A stretch of DNA of 64,000 bases from an uncultured Burkholderiales bacterium (lineage in GTDB: Bacteria > Pseudomonadota > Gammaproteobacteria > Burkholderiales > Burkholderiaceae_C), in NCBI GenBank assembly GCA_903822825.1, contig CAIJQQ010000044.1:1-64000 (forward strand). The letters are read 5' to 3'. The position numbers and the translations under genes are program-made. The notes beneath the pieces were generated by a model. That model did not search any database, was not told the DNA's origin, and saw nothing but the letters and a program-made list of their open reading frames with translations. Positions 1 to 11,026 of this stretch are shown here, one piece after another. Position 1 is the stretch's first letter, and each line of letters begins with the position of its first letter.

Positions 1-1642
<1,642 letters not shown>

Positions 1643-1653
1643 GGCATTGAACC

Positions 1654-2352
1654 ATGAGTGACATCACTTACGAACAACGCCGCGGCCAAATCGAAAACTA
1701 CTTTGATCGCACAGCCGCTGCCGCGTGGGCCAAGTTGACCTCCGATGCGCCGGTGGGCCGCATTCGCGCCACTGTGCGTGCTGGGCGAGATCAAATGCGA
1801 ACGACCTTGGTCTCTTGGTTAGGTCAAGACCTCAGGGGCAAACGCATTTTGGATGCAGGCTGCGGTACGGGTGCTTTGGCTGTTGAGGCCGCGCGTTTGG
1901 GTGCTGAAGTGGTGGCCATTGATTTGTCCCCCACCTTGGTGGACTTGGCACGGGAAAGAATCCCGTCTGATGTGGCGCACTTGGTGGAATTTCACAGCGG
2001 TGACATGCTCGACAAAGGCTTGGGGCACTTTGACCATGTGGTAGCGATGGATTCCATCATTCACTATGACACCGAAGATGCCGTTCATGCACTGTCCCAG
2101 TTGGCTGAGCGTACCAGCCAGTCCATTGTGTTTACCTTTGCACCCCGCACGCCCCTGTTGGCCTTGATGATCTCTGTGGGTCGTTTGCTACCAAGGGGCG
2201 ACCGTGCGCCTTGGCTAGAGCCAATGGCTGAGACACGCATTGCTGAGCTGATGAAGACACACGAATCATTGAACAACTGGCGTTGCGCTCGCGCACACAA
2301 AGTGTCCAGTGGTTTTTACAAATCCAAAGCCATGGAATGGGTTCGCTCATGA
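1654..2352 (+). CDS. bchM: Mg-protoporphyrin IX O-methyltransferase
   Basis: A 232-residue SAM-dependent methyltransferase that esterifies the C13 propionate of Mg-protoporphyrin IX, giving the substrate of the AcsF cyclase. The SAM-binding motif I ILDAGCGTGALAVEAARLGA is at about residues 65-84, followed by the acidic motif VVAIDLSPTLVDLA. The C-terminal GFYKSKAMEW is typical of BchM. It lies 11 bp after bchL and overlaps lhaA by ATGA, consistent with the conserved bchHLM-lhaA-puhA order of purple bacteria. Confidence 0.96.
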   Translation: MSDITYEQRRGQIENYFDRTAAAAWAKLTSDAPVGRIRATVRAGRDQMRTTLVSWLGQDLRGKRILDAGCGTGALAVEAARLGAEVVAIDLSPTLVDLARERIPSDVAHLVEFHSGDMLDKGLGHFDHVVAMDSIIHYDTEDAVHALSQLAERTSQSIVFTFAPRTPLLALMISVGRLLPRGDRAPWLEPMAETRIAELMKTHESLNNWRCARAHKVSSGFYKSKAMEWVRS

Positions 2353-3785
2353 GAGCCAAAACATTTGCCAAATACGCCAAGCAAATGCCTGCAAGTTGGC
2401 TGCCGTTCGCGGACGTAGCCAGTCCGGGCTTGCCGATGGCGCGTTTGTTGCGTTTGTCTTTGTTCAAGTTCACCATGGGCATCACGACGGCTTTGATGAT
2501 CGGCACCCTGAACAGGGTGATGATTGTCGAACTGTTTGTGCCTGCTTGGCTGGTTTCGATGATGTTGGCCCTTCCCTTGTTGGTGGCGCCGTTTCGAGCC
2601 GTCACAGGCTACAAGTCGGACATCCACATTTCCGCATTTGGATGGCGTCGGGTGCCCTACATGTGGGGCGGCACCTTGATTCAGTTCTTGGGGCTTGCAG
2701 TCATGCCTTTTGCATTGCTGGTCCTGTCGGGCGGGGGGCAGGTTCCTGTGCCTGACTGGGTGGGCCAAGGCGCTGCTGCCATCGCATTCTTGATGGTTGG
2801 CGCGGGTTTGCAAACCTCCCAAACCGCAGGACTGGCTTTGGCCACCGACCAGGCCAGCGAAGAGACCCGGCCACGTGTGGTGGCCTTGATGTACACCATG
2901 CTCTTGGTGGGTGCTGTGTTTGGCAGTTTGGTGTACAGCTTTTTGTTGGCCAACTTCACACCTGAAATTTTGGTGCAAGTCGTGCAAGGCACGGCCTTGG
3001 TGGTGTTGCTGCTCAACGGCGTGGCTCTCTGGAAGCAAGAGCCACGCAACCCCGAGCGTTTAAAAGCCATGAAGACGGAAATTCGTCGACCCTTTAAAGA
3101 GGTCTGGTTTGAATTCATTGCCTTGCCCAACGCCAAGCGTTTTTTGTGGGCTACTGCGCTCGGCACCATGGCGTTCAACATGCAAGACATTGTGCTGGAG
3201 CCCTATGGTGGTGAAATTTTGCATTTGAGTGTGGGTGCCACCAGTGCGCTGACAGCCATGTTGTCGGGCGGCGGCTTGTTGGGTTTTTATGCCGGAGGCC
3301 GCCAATTGGCCAAAGGCACAGACCCCATGCGTTTGGCGGCCTATGGCGCTTTGGCAGGTTTGCCCGCATTTTCAGCCGTGATCTTTTCGGCACCTCTTGA
3401 TGCGGGCTGGTTATTCAGGTTTGGCGCCTTGGGCATTGGATTTGGTGGTGGCTTGTTTGCAGTAGGCACTTTGTTCACGGCCATGCGCCTGGAAGCGGCT
3501 TATGTGGGCATGGCTTTAGGCGCTTGGGGGGCCGTGCAAGCCGCTGCTGCGGGACTGTCCATGTTCTTTGGCGGTGCTTTGCGCGATGTTGTGAACACGC
3601 TCGCCACGCAGGGAGCCTTGGGCGAAGGTTTGACGGACCCTTCAGTGGCTTACAGCATGGTGTACCACGTAGAAATGCTTTTGTTGTTTCTGACCCTGAT
3701 TGCTGTGGGGCCCTTGATCAAACGCAGCACCTCTTTCTCACCTGTTGTCCCCTCAACCCTCGGCATGTCCGAATCACGCATTTAG
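2349..3785 (+). CDS. lhaA: PucC-family light-harvesting 1 assembly protein LhaA
   Basis: A 478-residue, roughly 12-TM major-facilitator-like protein of the BCH2/PucC family, acting in the inner membrane to assemble LH1 around the reaction centre. The family region LFKFTMGITTALMIGTLNRVMIVEL is followed by a GYKSDIH loop and the FGWRRVPYMWGG motif, and later FNMQDIVLEPYGGE. I chose the ATG that overlaps the bchM stop (ATGA); an in-frame start further upstream lies inside bchM. Its position between bchM and puhA distinguishes it from the second PucC-family gene at 19377. Confidence 0.94.
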   Translation: MRAKTFAKYAKQMPASWLPFADVASPGLPMARLLRLSLFKFTMGITTALMIGTLNRVMIVELFVPAWLVSMMLALPLLVAPFRAVTGYKSDIHISAFGWRRVPYMWGGTLIQFLGLAVMPFALLVLSGGGQVPVPDWVGQGAAAIAFLMVGAGLQTSQTAGLALATDQASEETRPRVVALMYTMLLVGAVFGSLVYSFLLANFTPEILVQVVQGTALVVLLLNGVALWKQEPRNPERLKAMKTEIRRPFKEVWFEFIALPNAKRFLWATALGTMAFNMQDIVLEPYGGEILHLSVGATSALTAMLSGGGLLGFYAGGRQLAKGTDPMRLAAYGALAGLPAFSAVIFSAPLDAGWLFRFGALGIGFGGGLFAVGTLFTAMRLEAAYVGMALGAWGAVQAAAAGLSMFFGGALRDVVNTLATQGALGEGLTDPSVAYSMVYHVEMLLLFLTLIAVGPLIKRSTSFSPVVPSTLGMSESRI

Positions 3786-3806
3786 TTTTTCAAAGGAGAA
3801 GTCACT

Positions 3807-4568
3807 ATGCAAACAGTTGGCAACATCACTGGTTATATCGATTTAGCCCAAATACTGCTTTATGTATTTTGGATATTTTTCGCTGGCCTTATTTGGTATT
3901 TGGCGATGGAAAACCACCGCGAGGGCTATCCCATGGAGTCCAGCAGCAACGGACGGGTTGTCGTCAAAGGCTTCCCCATCCCGGCCCCCAAAACTTTCTT
4001 ACTCGAAGGTGGCAAAAGTGTGACTGTGCCAGACCTGGCACGCAAAGAGCCAGCTTACAACGCCGTTGCTTCCAACCCAAGTTCCGGTTCGCCGATTGAC
4101 CCCAAAGGCGATGCCATGGCCGCTGCAGTGGGCGCTGGCGCTTACACCATGCGCGAGGATGTCCCCGAGCGGACATCTCATGGCGTTCCATTGATTCAAC
4201 CTTTGCGAATTGCCAGCGATTACACCGTCGCAGCGCAAGATGTTGACCCGCGCGGTTTGCCCGTCATGGCTGGCGATGGCAAACAAGGCGGCACGGTCAA
4301 AGACATTTGGATCGACTCCGCTGAAATGATGTTCCGTTATTTGGAAGTCGAAATCGATGGTGGCCGAACTGTTTTGTTGCCCATCACGTTTTCCCTAGTT
4401 CGCAGAAACCAAGTTGAAGTGCATGCTGTCTATGCTCGTCATTTTGCCGATGTTCCTGCTTTGAAAAATCCAGACCAAGTCACGAAATTAGAAGAAGAAA
4501 AAATCAGTGCTTATTACGGTGGCGGAACTTTGTATGCCGATGCCAAACGCACTGAGCCGCTGATTTAA
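3807..4568 (+). CDS. puhA: Photosynthetic reaction centre H subunit
   Basis: A 253-residue subunit with one N-terminal transmembrane helix (LAQILLYVFWIFFAGLIWYL, about residues 13-32) followed by the cytoplasmic PRC-barrel domain (GTVKDIWIDSAEMMFRYLEV, ITFSLVRRNQVEVHAVYARHF) that caps the L/M core and shapes proton delivery to QB. A strong AAGGAG lies 9 bp before the ATG, so expression may exceed that of the upstream bch genes. Family length is about 250-260. It begins the puhABC block. Confidence 0.97.
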   Translation: MQTVGNITGYIDLAQILLYVFWIFFAGLIWYLAMENHREGYPMESSSNGRVVVKGFPIPAPKTFLLEGGKSVTVPDLARKEPAYNAVASNPSSGSPIDPKGDAMAAAVGAGAYTMREDVPERTSHGVPLIQPLRIASDYTVAAQDVDPRGLPVMAGDGKQGGTVKDIWIDSAEMMFRYLEVEIDGGRTVLLPITFSLVRRNQVEVHAVYARHFADVPALKNPDQVTKLEEEKISAYYGGGTLYADAKRTEPLI

Positions 4569-4620
4569 GGATTCTTGGCCTTGCAATTGAGTGTCAGATA
4601 AAAGCCGTTGAGGAATCAAA

Positions 4621-5292
4621 ATGCCCATTGAAAATCTTGGACATGAATACGAGTTTGAGCCCCAGTTCGGATTGCCCGAGAGGTTGCCATCGGATGAGTT
4701 CATTGTTTGGCAAGGCTCGCCGGATGTCGGAATGCTTGCCTCGTCGGCCTTTCACATCAAAAAGTTGGCCATTTATTTCTTGGTGCTCATTGTTGCGTGC
4801 GCTTGGCCCGCGCTAGAAGAGGGCACCGGTTTCATGGCGGTGCTGCTGTCCATCAAATGGATCACGCCACTGGCGCTCATCGGGCTGGGATCTGTGTGGA
4901 TGTTGGCTTACATGACCTCACGCACAACGGTTTACACCTTGACAAACAAGCGCGTGGTCATGCGTTTGGGCATTGTGTTCACAGTGTCGTTCAACTTGCC
5001 ATTGAAGCAAGTGGCAGCGGCGGATGTTCGCCTGTTGCAAGATGGCTTCGGTGACATCACTTTGGCGTTGCAAGGTTCAGACCGCATTGCGTGGATTCAT
5101 TTGTGGCCCAGTGTCAGGCCCTGGAGAATTTCCAAACCCGAACCAACTCTGCGCGCAATACCCCATGTGCAAGAGGTGTCAGACAGATTGAGAGACGCCT
5201 GGACTCAAAACACAGGGCTGGCTGCCAATGCAGCATCTGAAAATGAAAGCAGGCAAGCCCATTCGAATGACTTGCAAGTGAGTTTGACATGA
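4621..5292 (+). CDS. puhB: Photosynthetic complex assembly protein PuhB
   Basis: A 223-residue inner-membrane protein needed for reaction-centre assembly. It has the N-terminal LPERLPSDEFIVWQGSPD motif, two or three hydrophobic segments (about residues 45-100) and a PH-like (bPH2) stretch YTLTNKRVVMRLGIVFTVSFN followed by the ITLALQGSDRIAWIHLWPSVRPW signature. It sits 52 bp after puhA and overlaps puhC by 4 bp (ATGA). Confidence 0.93.
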   Translation: MPIENLGHEYEFEPQFGLPERLPSDEFIVWQGSPDVGMLASSAFHIKKLAIYFLVLIVACAWPALEEGTGFMAVLLSIKWITPLALIGLGSVWMLAYMTSRTTVYTLTNKRVVMRLGIVFTVSFNLPLKQVAAADVRLLQDGFGDITLALQGSDRIAWIHLWPSVRPWRISKPEPTLRAIPHVQEVSDRLRDAWTQNTGLAANAASENESRQAHSNDLQVSLT

Positions 5293-5759
5293 GTTCATCG
5301 CATGCATCAGCCTCGGCACCTCAAACGGCCCCTGATCACTTTCCTCAGTGGGTTTTGTATTTCGCAGCTGGAATCCTCGCTTTTTCGCTCATTTCCGTCG
5401 GTCTCGTTCGCATCACCGGTAACGGCCCAGATCAAAAGGCCGCAGCACCCACAGTGCAACGCTCATTGGTTTTCCAAGATCAAAAAGGTGGGGGTGTTCG
5501 TGTGGAAGATGGTGTGACGGGTGAAACGTTGACGGTCTTGCACGGCGAACAGGGTTTTGTGCGGGGGGCTTTGCGCGCTTTGTCCCGAGAAAGGTATTCA
5601 CGGGGCATTGGTTCTGAACTCCCCTTTGATGTGATTGCCCGCGTGGATGGGCGTGTCACTTTGTTTGATCCCAGCACAGGACAGCGCGTGGACTTGGAGT
5701 CCTTTGGCCCCACCAATGTGGCTGAATTTTCCAGGTTTTTAGCGATGCAGCCTGAATAA
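5289..5759 (+). CDS. puhC: Photosynthetic complex assembly protein PuhC
   Basis: A 156-residue protein with a short cytoplasmic N-terminus, one TM helix ([20 protein letters not shown], residues ~21-40) and a periplasmic domain. The conserved part runs from [17 protein letters not shown] to the [19 protein letters not shown] segment. PuhC assists reorganisation of the reaction centre-LH1 core in purple bacteria. Assignment rests on this domain layout and on its place directly after puhB, with which it overlaps by 4 bp. Confidence 0.9.
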   Translation: MSSSHASASAPQTAPDHFPQWVLYFAAGILAFSLISVGLVRITGNGPDQKAAAPTVQRSLVFQDQKGGGVRVEDGVTGETLTVLHGEQGFVRGALRALSRERYSRGIGSELPFDVIARVDGRVTLFDPSTGQRVDLESFGPTNVAEFSRFLAMQPE

Positions 5760-5803
5760 GCAGCAACGCAGTGTTTTTTTCATTGAAATCGGAATTCCAA
5801 CCT

Positions 5804-6880
5804 ATGCAAGCCACCTCCACCATTGACAGCGCCGAGAAGGCATCTAAAAAAGCGGTGGAGAGCACCATGCTCAGCCCGCGCTTTTACACCACTGACTTCG
5901 CGGCCATGGACAAGTTGGACGTGTCGCCCATGCGTGCCGAGTGGGACAAAATGATGGCCGAGTACGAAGGTGACAACAACCACGATCACTTTCAGCGCGA
6001 CGAAGAATTTACCAAGGAAGTGGCTGAACGGTTCTCCCAAGTCAGCCCAGAAATGCGCCAGGAATTTCTGGAATTTTTGATTTCGTCACTCACTTCCGAG
6101 TTTTCGGGGTGCATTTTGTACAACGAAATTTTCAGAAATGTTGAAAACCCGGACATCAAGCAGTTGATGCGTTACATGGCCCGAGACGAGTCTCGTCACG
6201 CCAGTTTCATCAACCAGTCCTTGAAGGACTTTGGTCTGGGCATTGACTTGGGTGATTTAAAGCGCACCAAGGCATACACCTACTTCAAGCCCAAATATAT
6301 TTTTTATGCAACTTACTTGTCCGAAAAAATTGGCTACGCCCGTTACATCACCATTTACCGTCAATTGGAAAAAAATCCTGACAAGCGCTTCCATCCGATT
6401 TTTCGCTGGTTTGAGCGCTGGTGCAACGACGAGTTCCGCCACGGTGAATCGTTTGCACTGATCATGCGCGCCAATCCGCATTTGTTGCGGGGAGGCAATG
6501 TCTTTTGGATCCGGTTCTTCTTATTGGCCGTTTATGCCACCATGTACGTTCGCGATCACACGCGTCCCATGCTGCACCAAGAGATGGGCTTGGAGTCTTC
6601 CACTTACGACTACGAAGTGTTCCGGATCACCAACGAAATCACCAGGCAAGTTTTCCCGGTCAGCTTGGACATTGACAGCCCCGTCTTCAGAGATGGTCTG
6701 ACACATTTGTTCCATGTGCAAACCCAAATGGACGTTGCCAAAGCCAAGGGTGGTTTGGTGGGTAATTTGCAGCGTGCGCGTTGGGCCATTTCCGGTGGCA
6801 TCACTTTCCTTCGCTTGTACTTTTTGCCGGTTAAACACCATGCCCTGCCAGCGGATGTTCGCATGGTGCCAGCCTGGTGA
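5804..6880 (+). CDS. acsF: Aerobic Mg-protoporphyrin IX monomethyl ester oxidative cyclase
   Basis: A 358-residue di-iron monooxygenase that uses O2 to form the isocyclic ring E, giving (divinyl) protochlorophyllide. The metal-binding motifs are an early glutamate in [12 protein letters not shown] (residues ~99-110), DESRH (128-132) and NDEFRH (208-213). I start at ATG 5804; a GTG 33 bp upstream has no ribosome site. The usual position next to puhC and puhE is kept. The oxygen-dependent enzyme indicates pigment synthesis under air; whether the anaerobic BchE is also present cannot be seen here. Confidence 0.97.
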   Translation: MQATSTIDSAEKASKKAVESTMLSPRFYTTDFAAMDKLDVSPMRAEWDKMMAEYEGDNNHDHFQRDEEFTKEVAERFSQVSPEMRQEFLEFLISSLTSEFSGCILYNEIFRNVENPDIKQLMRYMARDESRHASFINQSLKDFGLGIDLGDLKRTKAYTYFKPKYIFYATYLSEKIGYARYITIYRQLEKNPDKRFHPIFRWFERWCNDEFRHGESFALIMRANPHLLRGGNVFWIRFFLLAVYATMYVRDHTRPMLHQEMGLESSTYDYEVFRITNEITRQVFPVSLDIDSPVFRDGLTHLFHVQTQMDVAKAKGGLVGNLQRARWAISGGITFLRLYFLPVKHHALPADVRMVPAW

Positions 6881-6903
6881 TCTACAGACACTGAAAGCCA
6901 AGG

Positions 6904-7755
6904 ATGACTGACACCTTGATCGCGTTGGGATTTGCGATTTTCATCTGGTGGTTCAGCACGGGCATCGTGATCCTTTTGAATCGCATGTCTCGCACAGCAA
7001 TCACTTTGAGCCTGGTCATCTCTTCTGCCTTAGGCATTGGCGCCTTGGTGGGTTTGTCCCACACAGCGCAGCAAACGGGCGTCACGGGCGCCTATTGCGC
7101 TTTCACTTGTGCCTTGCTGGCTTGGGGGTGGAACGAGTTGAGTTTCCTCACGGGCTGGATCACAGGCCCCCAAAAAACCGCCATCTTGAAAAGCACAACC
7201 GGCTGGCCGCGCTTTGTGGCCTCCTTCAGTGCGGTGGTTTGGCACGAATTGGCCATTCTCGTGGTGGGCTTGGCCATTGTGGCCATCACTTGGGATGCGC
7301 CCAACCAAGTGGGAACAGGGACTTATTTGGTTTTGTGGATCATGCGCACCAGTGCCAAGTTGAACTTGTTTTTTGGTGTTCGCAATTTGAGTGAAGAATT
7401 TTTACCTCCACATTTGGCGTATCTGGAAAGTTTCTTCAAGCGCCGCCGCATGAACGCATTTTTCCCCTTTGCTGTCGCCTCAGCATGCGCCTGTTTGTGG
7501 TGGTTGGTTGGCATTGCAAATCAGCCCATGACAACACCTGCGCAGGTGGTGGGTGCGGTCTTGGTGGGCTCCATGTTGGCATTGGCCATTCTCGAGCACC
7601 TGATGTTGGTGCTGCCACTGGACACGACGGCTTTGTGGCGTTGGGCCATACGCAAGAAACAAACTACAGAAAAACTGACAGCCTTTGATGCCCATGTGTC
7701 CTCGGTTTTGCCTGCCCACTTGGATTCACATGATAAATCTCTACAAATCAATTAA
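6904..7755 (+). CDS. puhE: Photosynthetic assembly protein PuhE (DUF3623 family)
   Basis: A 283-residue polytopic membrane protein with about seven hydrophobic segments. Family sequence includes WWFSTGIVILLNRM near the N-terminus, GWNELSFLTGWITGP, and the conserved LWIMRTSAKLNLFFGVRNLSEEF followed by PPHLAYLESFF. PuhE is linked to photosynthetic gene expression or complex assembly in Rhodobacter, but its biochemical role is unknown. Its 3' end overlaps the likely crtI start by 26 bp. Confidence 0.93.
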   Translation: MTDTLIALGFAIFIWWFSTGIVILLNRMSRTAITLSLVISSALGIGALVGLSHTAQQTGVTGAYCAFTCALLAWGWNELSFLTGWITGPQKTAILKSTTGWPRFVASFSAVVWHELAILVVGLAIVAITWDAPNQVGTGTYLVLWIMRTSAKLNLFFGVRNLSEEFLPPHLAYLESFFKRRRMNAFFPFAVASACACLWWLVGIANQPMTTPAQVVGAVLVGSMLALAILEHLMLVLPLDTTALWRWAIRKKQTTEKLTAFDAHVSSVLPAHLDSHDKSLQIN

Positions 7756-9313
7756 TTCCGAAGCGGGCTCAGCAGGCGGTGGTGTTCATCAAAACCATCC
7801 CACTGGTTCAGCGTCAGATCTGGAAGATCAGGCACCGACGGCCATCGTGATTGGCACCGGTTTTGGTGGTTTGGCTGCCGCCATCCGTTTGAGCGTCAAA
7901 GGGTACCGCGTTCAAATGCTGGAAAAACTCGATGCGCCGGGTGGCCGCGCGTATGTGCACAAGCAAGATGGTTTCACCTTTGATGCGGGACCCACCATCA
8001 TCACCTTACCGCACCTCATTGCCGAGTTGTTCACGCTTTGTGGTCGAGAGATGAAAGACCACGTTGATCTGCGCTTGATGTCTCCGTTCTACCGCATCCG
8101 GTTTGACGATGGCACGCACTTTGACTACAGCAACAACGATGCGCTAATGCTTGAGCAAATTGCCAAATTCAGCCCTGAGGATGTGCAAGGTTTCAAGAAC
8201 CTGATGGTGGCTTCTGAGAAATGTTTTCAGTTGGGTTTTGTGGAACTGGGCATGGTGCCCTTCGAAACCATGGGCGACGTCATCAAGGCCATGCCCAACT
8301 TGGTGCGCATGCAAGCTTGGCGCTCCATATACAGTTTGGTGGCACAGCACATCAAGCACCCCAAGTTGCGCATCGTCATGAGCTTTCACCCCTTGCTCAT
8401 TGGCGGCAATCCTTATTCGGTCACTTGCGTCTATTCCCTCATCCATTCATTGGAGCGCCGTTGGGGCGTGCACTCTGCCATGGGCGGCACAGGTGCGATT
8501 GTGAAAGAACTGGTGAAACTGCTCGATGAGCGCCAAGTGCCGATCCGCTACAACGCTCCCGTCACACGCATTCGTGTGGAGGAGGGCAAGGCCAAAGGTG
8601 TCGAATTGGCCAACGGCGAATACTTGCCTGCCGACATCGTGGTGAGCAATGGCGATGCCTCTTGGACTTACCGACACCTGATTGAGCCGCAGCATCGCAA
8701 ACATTGGACGGACAAGCGCATTGCCAAAGGCAAGTATTCATCTGGCTTGTTTGTATGGTATTTCGGCACGAACCGAAAGTACGACGATGTGCCGCACCAC
8801 ATGATGGTCTTGGGCCCTCGCTACAAAGGCTTGCTGCAAGATATTTTCAAAAATCACAAGCTGTCCAAAGATTTCAGTTTGTATTTGTACCGTCCCACCG
8901 CCACCGACCCCTCTTTGGCGCCCGAGGGTTGCGACAGTTTTTATGTGCTCTCGGTGGTGCCCAACTTGAGCAGCGAGACCGATTGGCCAGCGATTACCGA
9001 GCAGTACCGCTATGCCATCGCCACCGTGCTGCAAGAAAGTGTGTTGCCCGATTTGAAGCAGCATGTGGTGTCGTCCAAAGTCACCACGCCGCAAGATTTT
9101 CAAGACCGTTTGTGGTCTTACAAAGGTGCAGGTTTTGGTCTTGAACCCATCTTGGTTCAGAGTGCATGGTTCAGGCCGCACAACAGATGCCAAGATGTGG
9201 AAGGTTTATTCATGGTCGGTGCCAGCAGCCAGCCAGGTGCCGGTGTGCCCAGTGTCCTGATGTCCGCAAAAATGCTTGAACAGGTGGTTCCCGATGTCAA
9301 ATCATTTGTCTGA
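7730..9313 (+). CDS. crtI: Phytoene desaturase
   Basis: A 527-residue FAD-dependent desaturase turning phytoene into neurosporene or lycopene. The dinucleotide fold IVIGTGFGGLAAAIRLSVKG is near residue 37, with LDAPGGRAYVHKQDGFTFD following. The CrtI C-terminal signature GLFMVGASSQPGAGVPSVLM is present. I use ATG 7730 inside the end of puhE; this leaves a non-conserved ~30-residue N-terminal tail, so a slightly later start is possible. It overlaps crtB by 20 bp. The number of desaturation steps cannot be told from sequence. Confidence 0.95.
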   Translation: MINLYKSINSEAGSAGGGVHQNHPTGSASDLEDQAPTAIVIGTGFGGLAAAIRLSVKGYRVQMLEKLDAPGGRAYVHKQDGFTFDAGPTIITLPHLIAELFTLCGREMKDHVDLRLMSPFYRIRFDDGTHFDYSNNDALMLEQIAKFSPEDVQGFKNLMVASEKCFQLGFVELGMVPFETMGDVIKAMPNLVRMQAWRSIYSLVAQHIKHPKLRIVMSFHPLLIGGNPYSVTCVYSLIHSLERRWGVHSAMGGTGAIVKELVKLLDERQVPIRYNAPVTRIRVEEGKAKGVELANGEYLPADIVVSNGDASWTYRHLIEPQHRKHWTDKRIAKGKYSSGLFVWYFGTNRKYDDVPHHMMVLGPRYKGLLQDIFKNHKLSKDFSLYLYRPTATDPSLAPEGCDSFYVLSVVPNLSSETDWPAITEQYRYAIATVLQESVLPDLKQHVVSSKVTTPQDFQDRLWSYKGAGFGLEPILVQSAWFRPHNRCQDVEGLFMVGASSQPGAGVPSVLMSAKMLEQVVPDVKSFV

Positions 9314-10373
9314 TCCAACTTTGAATTCCCCTTCTGTGTCTTTGCCTTATGACTTGGAGGCCTGCACCGAACTCATGCGTGGAGGCTCAAAATCTTTTTT
9401 TGCAGCTTCCAGGCTGTTGCCCGCCCGTTTGCGGCCGCCCGCCATTGCGCTTTACGCGTTTTGCCGTTTGGCAGACGACGCCATTGACGAAGGCGATGAC
9501 CCGATTTTGGCCATGGCCGATTTGAAGTCGCGCTTGGCGGCCATCTATGCAGGACGTCCTGGGGCCGAAGACGCTGACCGCGCTTTGACTGTGGTGGTTC
9601 ACCGCCATGGCGTTCCCAGTGGCTTGCTGGAGGCCTTGTTGGATGGTTTTTTGTGGGACTCCCAAGGACGCCGTTACGAGACCTTGGCCGATGTGGAAGC
9701 TTATGGCGCCAGAGTCGCGGGCACTGTCGGCGCCATGATGTCCATCATCATGGGTGCGAGCACGGAAACGGCCATTGCCCGCGCAAGCGAGTTGGGTGTG
9801 GCCATGCAACTGACCAACATTGCCAGAGACATTGGCGACGATGCCCGCATGGGGCGCTTGTACATCCCCCGCGCATGGTTTCGCGAAATTGGCATGGACG
9901 CGGACGCTTGGTTGGCCGATCCTGTTTTTGATTCGCGCATTGCGGGTTTCACGCAGCGCTTGTTGTTGCGCGCAGACGCGCTGTACCGCCGGGGCGAATT
10001 TGGTTTGGCTGAATTGCCTTGGGATTGCCGCCCGGCCATTCAAGCTGCGCGTTTGGTTTATGCCGAAATCGGCAAACAGTTAGAGCGTGATGGCCTCAAC
10101 TCCGTGAACCACCGCACGGTGGTTTCAACAGCGCGTAAACTGGCCTTGATTGCCAAAGCGGCTGCAGTGGCGGTGAAGGCGCCTGCATTGCCCGATGTGC
10201 CTTTGAGTCCCGTACCTGCCATCCATTACTTGGTAGACATCGTCAGCCGCGAGCGGCATCCATTGGCCATCCAAAAACCTTGGACGGTGCCTTCTCGCAG
10301 TTTCGATGAGCGGGTGGAATGGATGGTGGATTTGTTCGGTCGTTTGGAGCAACGCGAAAGAATCAGCCGTTGA
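9294..10373 (+). CDS. crtB: Phytoene synthase
   Basis: A 359-residue trans-isoprenyl-diphosphate synthase family enzyme condensing two GGPP to phytoene. It shows the first Asp-rich motif DDAIDEGDD, the YGARVAGTVGAMM segment and the second Asp-rich region QLTNIARDIGDDARMGRLYIP motif (split here as QLTNIARD and DARMGRLYIP). ATG 9294 lies within the 3' end of crtI, suggesting translational coupling. The other carotenoid genes (crtE, crtC, crtD, crtF) are not in the window. Confidence 0.96.
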   Translation: MSNHLSDPTLNSPSVSLPYDLEACTELMRGGSKSFFAASRLLPARLRPPAIALYAFCRLADDAIDEGDDPILAMADLKSRLAAIYAGRPGAEDADRALTVVVHRHGVPSGLLEALLDGFLWDSQGRRYETLADVEAYGARVAGTVGAMMSIIMGASTETAIARASELGVAMQLTNIARDIGDDARMGRLYIPRAWFREIGMDADAWLADPVFDSRIAGFTQRLLLRADALYRRGEFGLAELPWDCRPAIQAARLVYAEIGKQLERDGLNSVNHRTVVSTARKLALIAKAAAVAVKAPALPDVPLSPVPAIHYLVDIVSRERHPLAIQKPWTVPSRSFDERVEWMVDLFGRLEQRERISR

Positions 10374-10382
10374 TCACTGGTG

Positions 10383-10571
10383 ATGCTGAAAATTGTCGAA
10401 GTGGTGGTTTTGATGCTTGCTGGCCTTGGCTTTGTGGTCTGGCAGTTTCGTGATCTGCGTCGTTCACGTGAAATCACGCGCAAGCAGCGCGAAAAAGAGC
10501 AAGCCTCATCCATGAGTGTCGTGTCTGTGTCTACGAAACCTGCAGAGAATAGAGACGCCAATGGAGGCTAA
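10383..10571 (+). CDS. Small single-span membrane protein, unknown
   Basis: A ~62-residue ORF beginning 9 bp after crtB (GTG 10380 or ATG 10383). It has one N-terminal hydrophobic helix (VEVVVLMLAGLGFVVWQF), then a strongly charged stretch DLRRSREITRKQREKEQ and a Ser/Thr-rich tail. It overlaps the next gene by 11 bp. I do not recognise a family. The membrane anchor plus basic cytoplasmic tail suits a small accessory subunit, but no function can be assigned. It is probably translated, because the spacing and overlaps fit the operon. Confidence 0.6.
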   Translation: MLKIVEVVVLMLAGLGFVVWQFRDLRRSREITRKQREKEQASSMSVVSVSTKPAENRDANGG

Positions 10572-11013
10572 TCTCAAAGTCGTTCATTTGGTCTGTGCCT
10601 GTTTATTTCTAGGCAATGTGGTCGTGAGCGGCGTATGGGCTTTGTTGGCTGAGCGAACGCGCAACCATGCCATCATTCAATTCAGCAATCGCATGGTGTT
10701 GATCACCGACGTTCTTTTTACCCTGCTCGGATCCATTGGTGTGGTCTGGACAGGTCATGGCATGGCAGAGAATTTTGGGGGCGCTGAAGGCCACCCATGG
10801 ATTCAATGGTCCTACTTGTTGCTGAGTTTTTCTGGTGTGATTTGGTTGTTTGTTTTGGTGCCAATTCAACTCAAGCAGCGTGCGTTGCTCCAAAACACCG
10901 ACACAGTCTGCGAAGACTATTGGCGGCTGTCGCGCATCTGGCAGATTTCGGGGGCAGTCGCCACAGTACTCCCCTTGCCGATTGTGTACTTCATGGTCAC
11001 CAAGACCTTGTAA
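10561..11013 (+). CDS. DUF2269-like integral membrane protein
   Basis: A 150-residue protein with four predicted TM helices: VVHLVCACLFLGNVVVSGVW, VLITDVLFTLLGSIGVVWTG, WSYLLLSFSGVIWLFVLVPI and ISGAVATVLPLPIVYFMV. The first-helix pattern VHLVCACLFLGNVVVSGVW resembles the DUF2269 family of predicted membrane proteins, whose role is unknown. The start is ATG 10561; an earlier in-frame start lies inside the small ORF. It is tightly packed between the crtB run and the SDR gene, so it may serve photosynthesis or simply travel with the cluster. Confidence 0.75.
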   Translation: MEANLKVVHLVCACLFLGNVVVSGVWALLAERTRNHAIIQFSNRMVLITDVLFTLLGSIGVVWTGHGMAENFGGAEGHPWIQWSYLLLSFSGVIWLFVLVPIQLKQRALLQNTDTVCEDYWRLSRIWQISGAVATVLPLPIVYFMVTKTL

Positions 11014-11026
11014 GTCAGGCGCCTTG

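Noticed and set aside
5771..5803. GTG start giving AcsF an 11-residue N-terminal extension
   Set aside because: No ribosome site before it; ATG 5804 fits family N-termini better.
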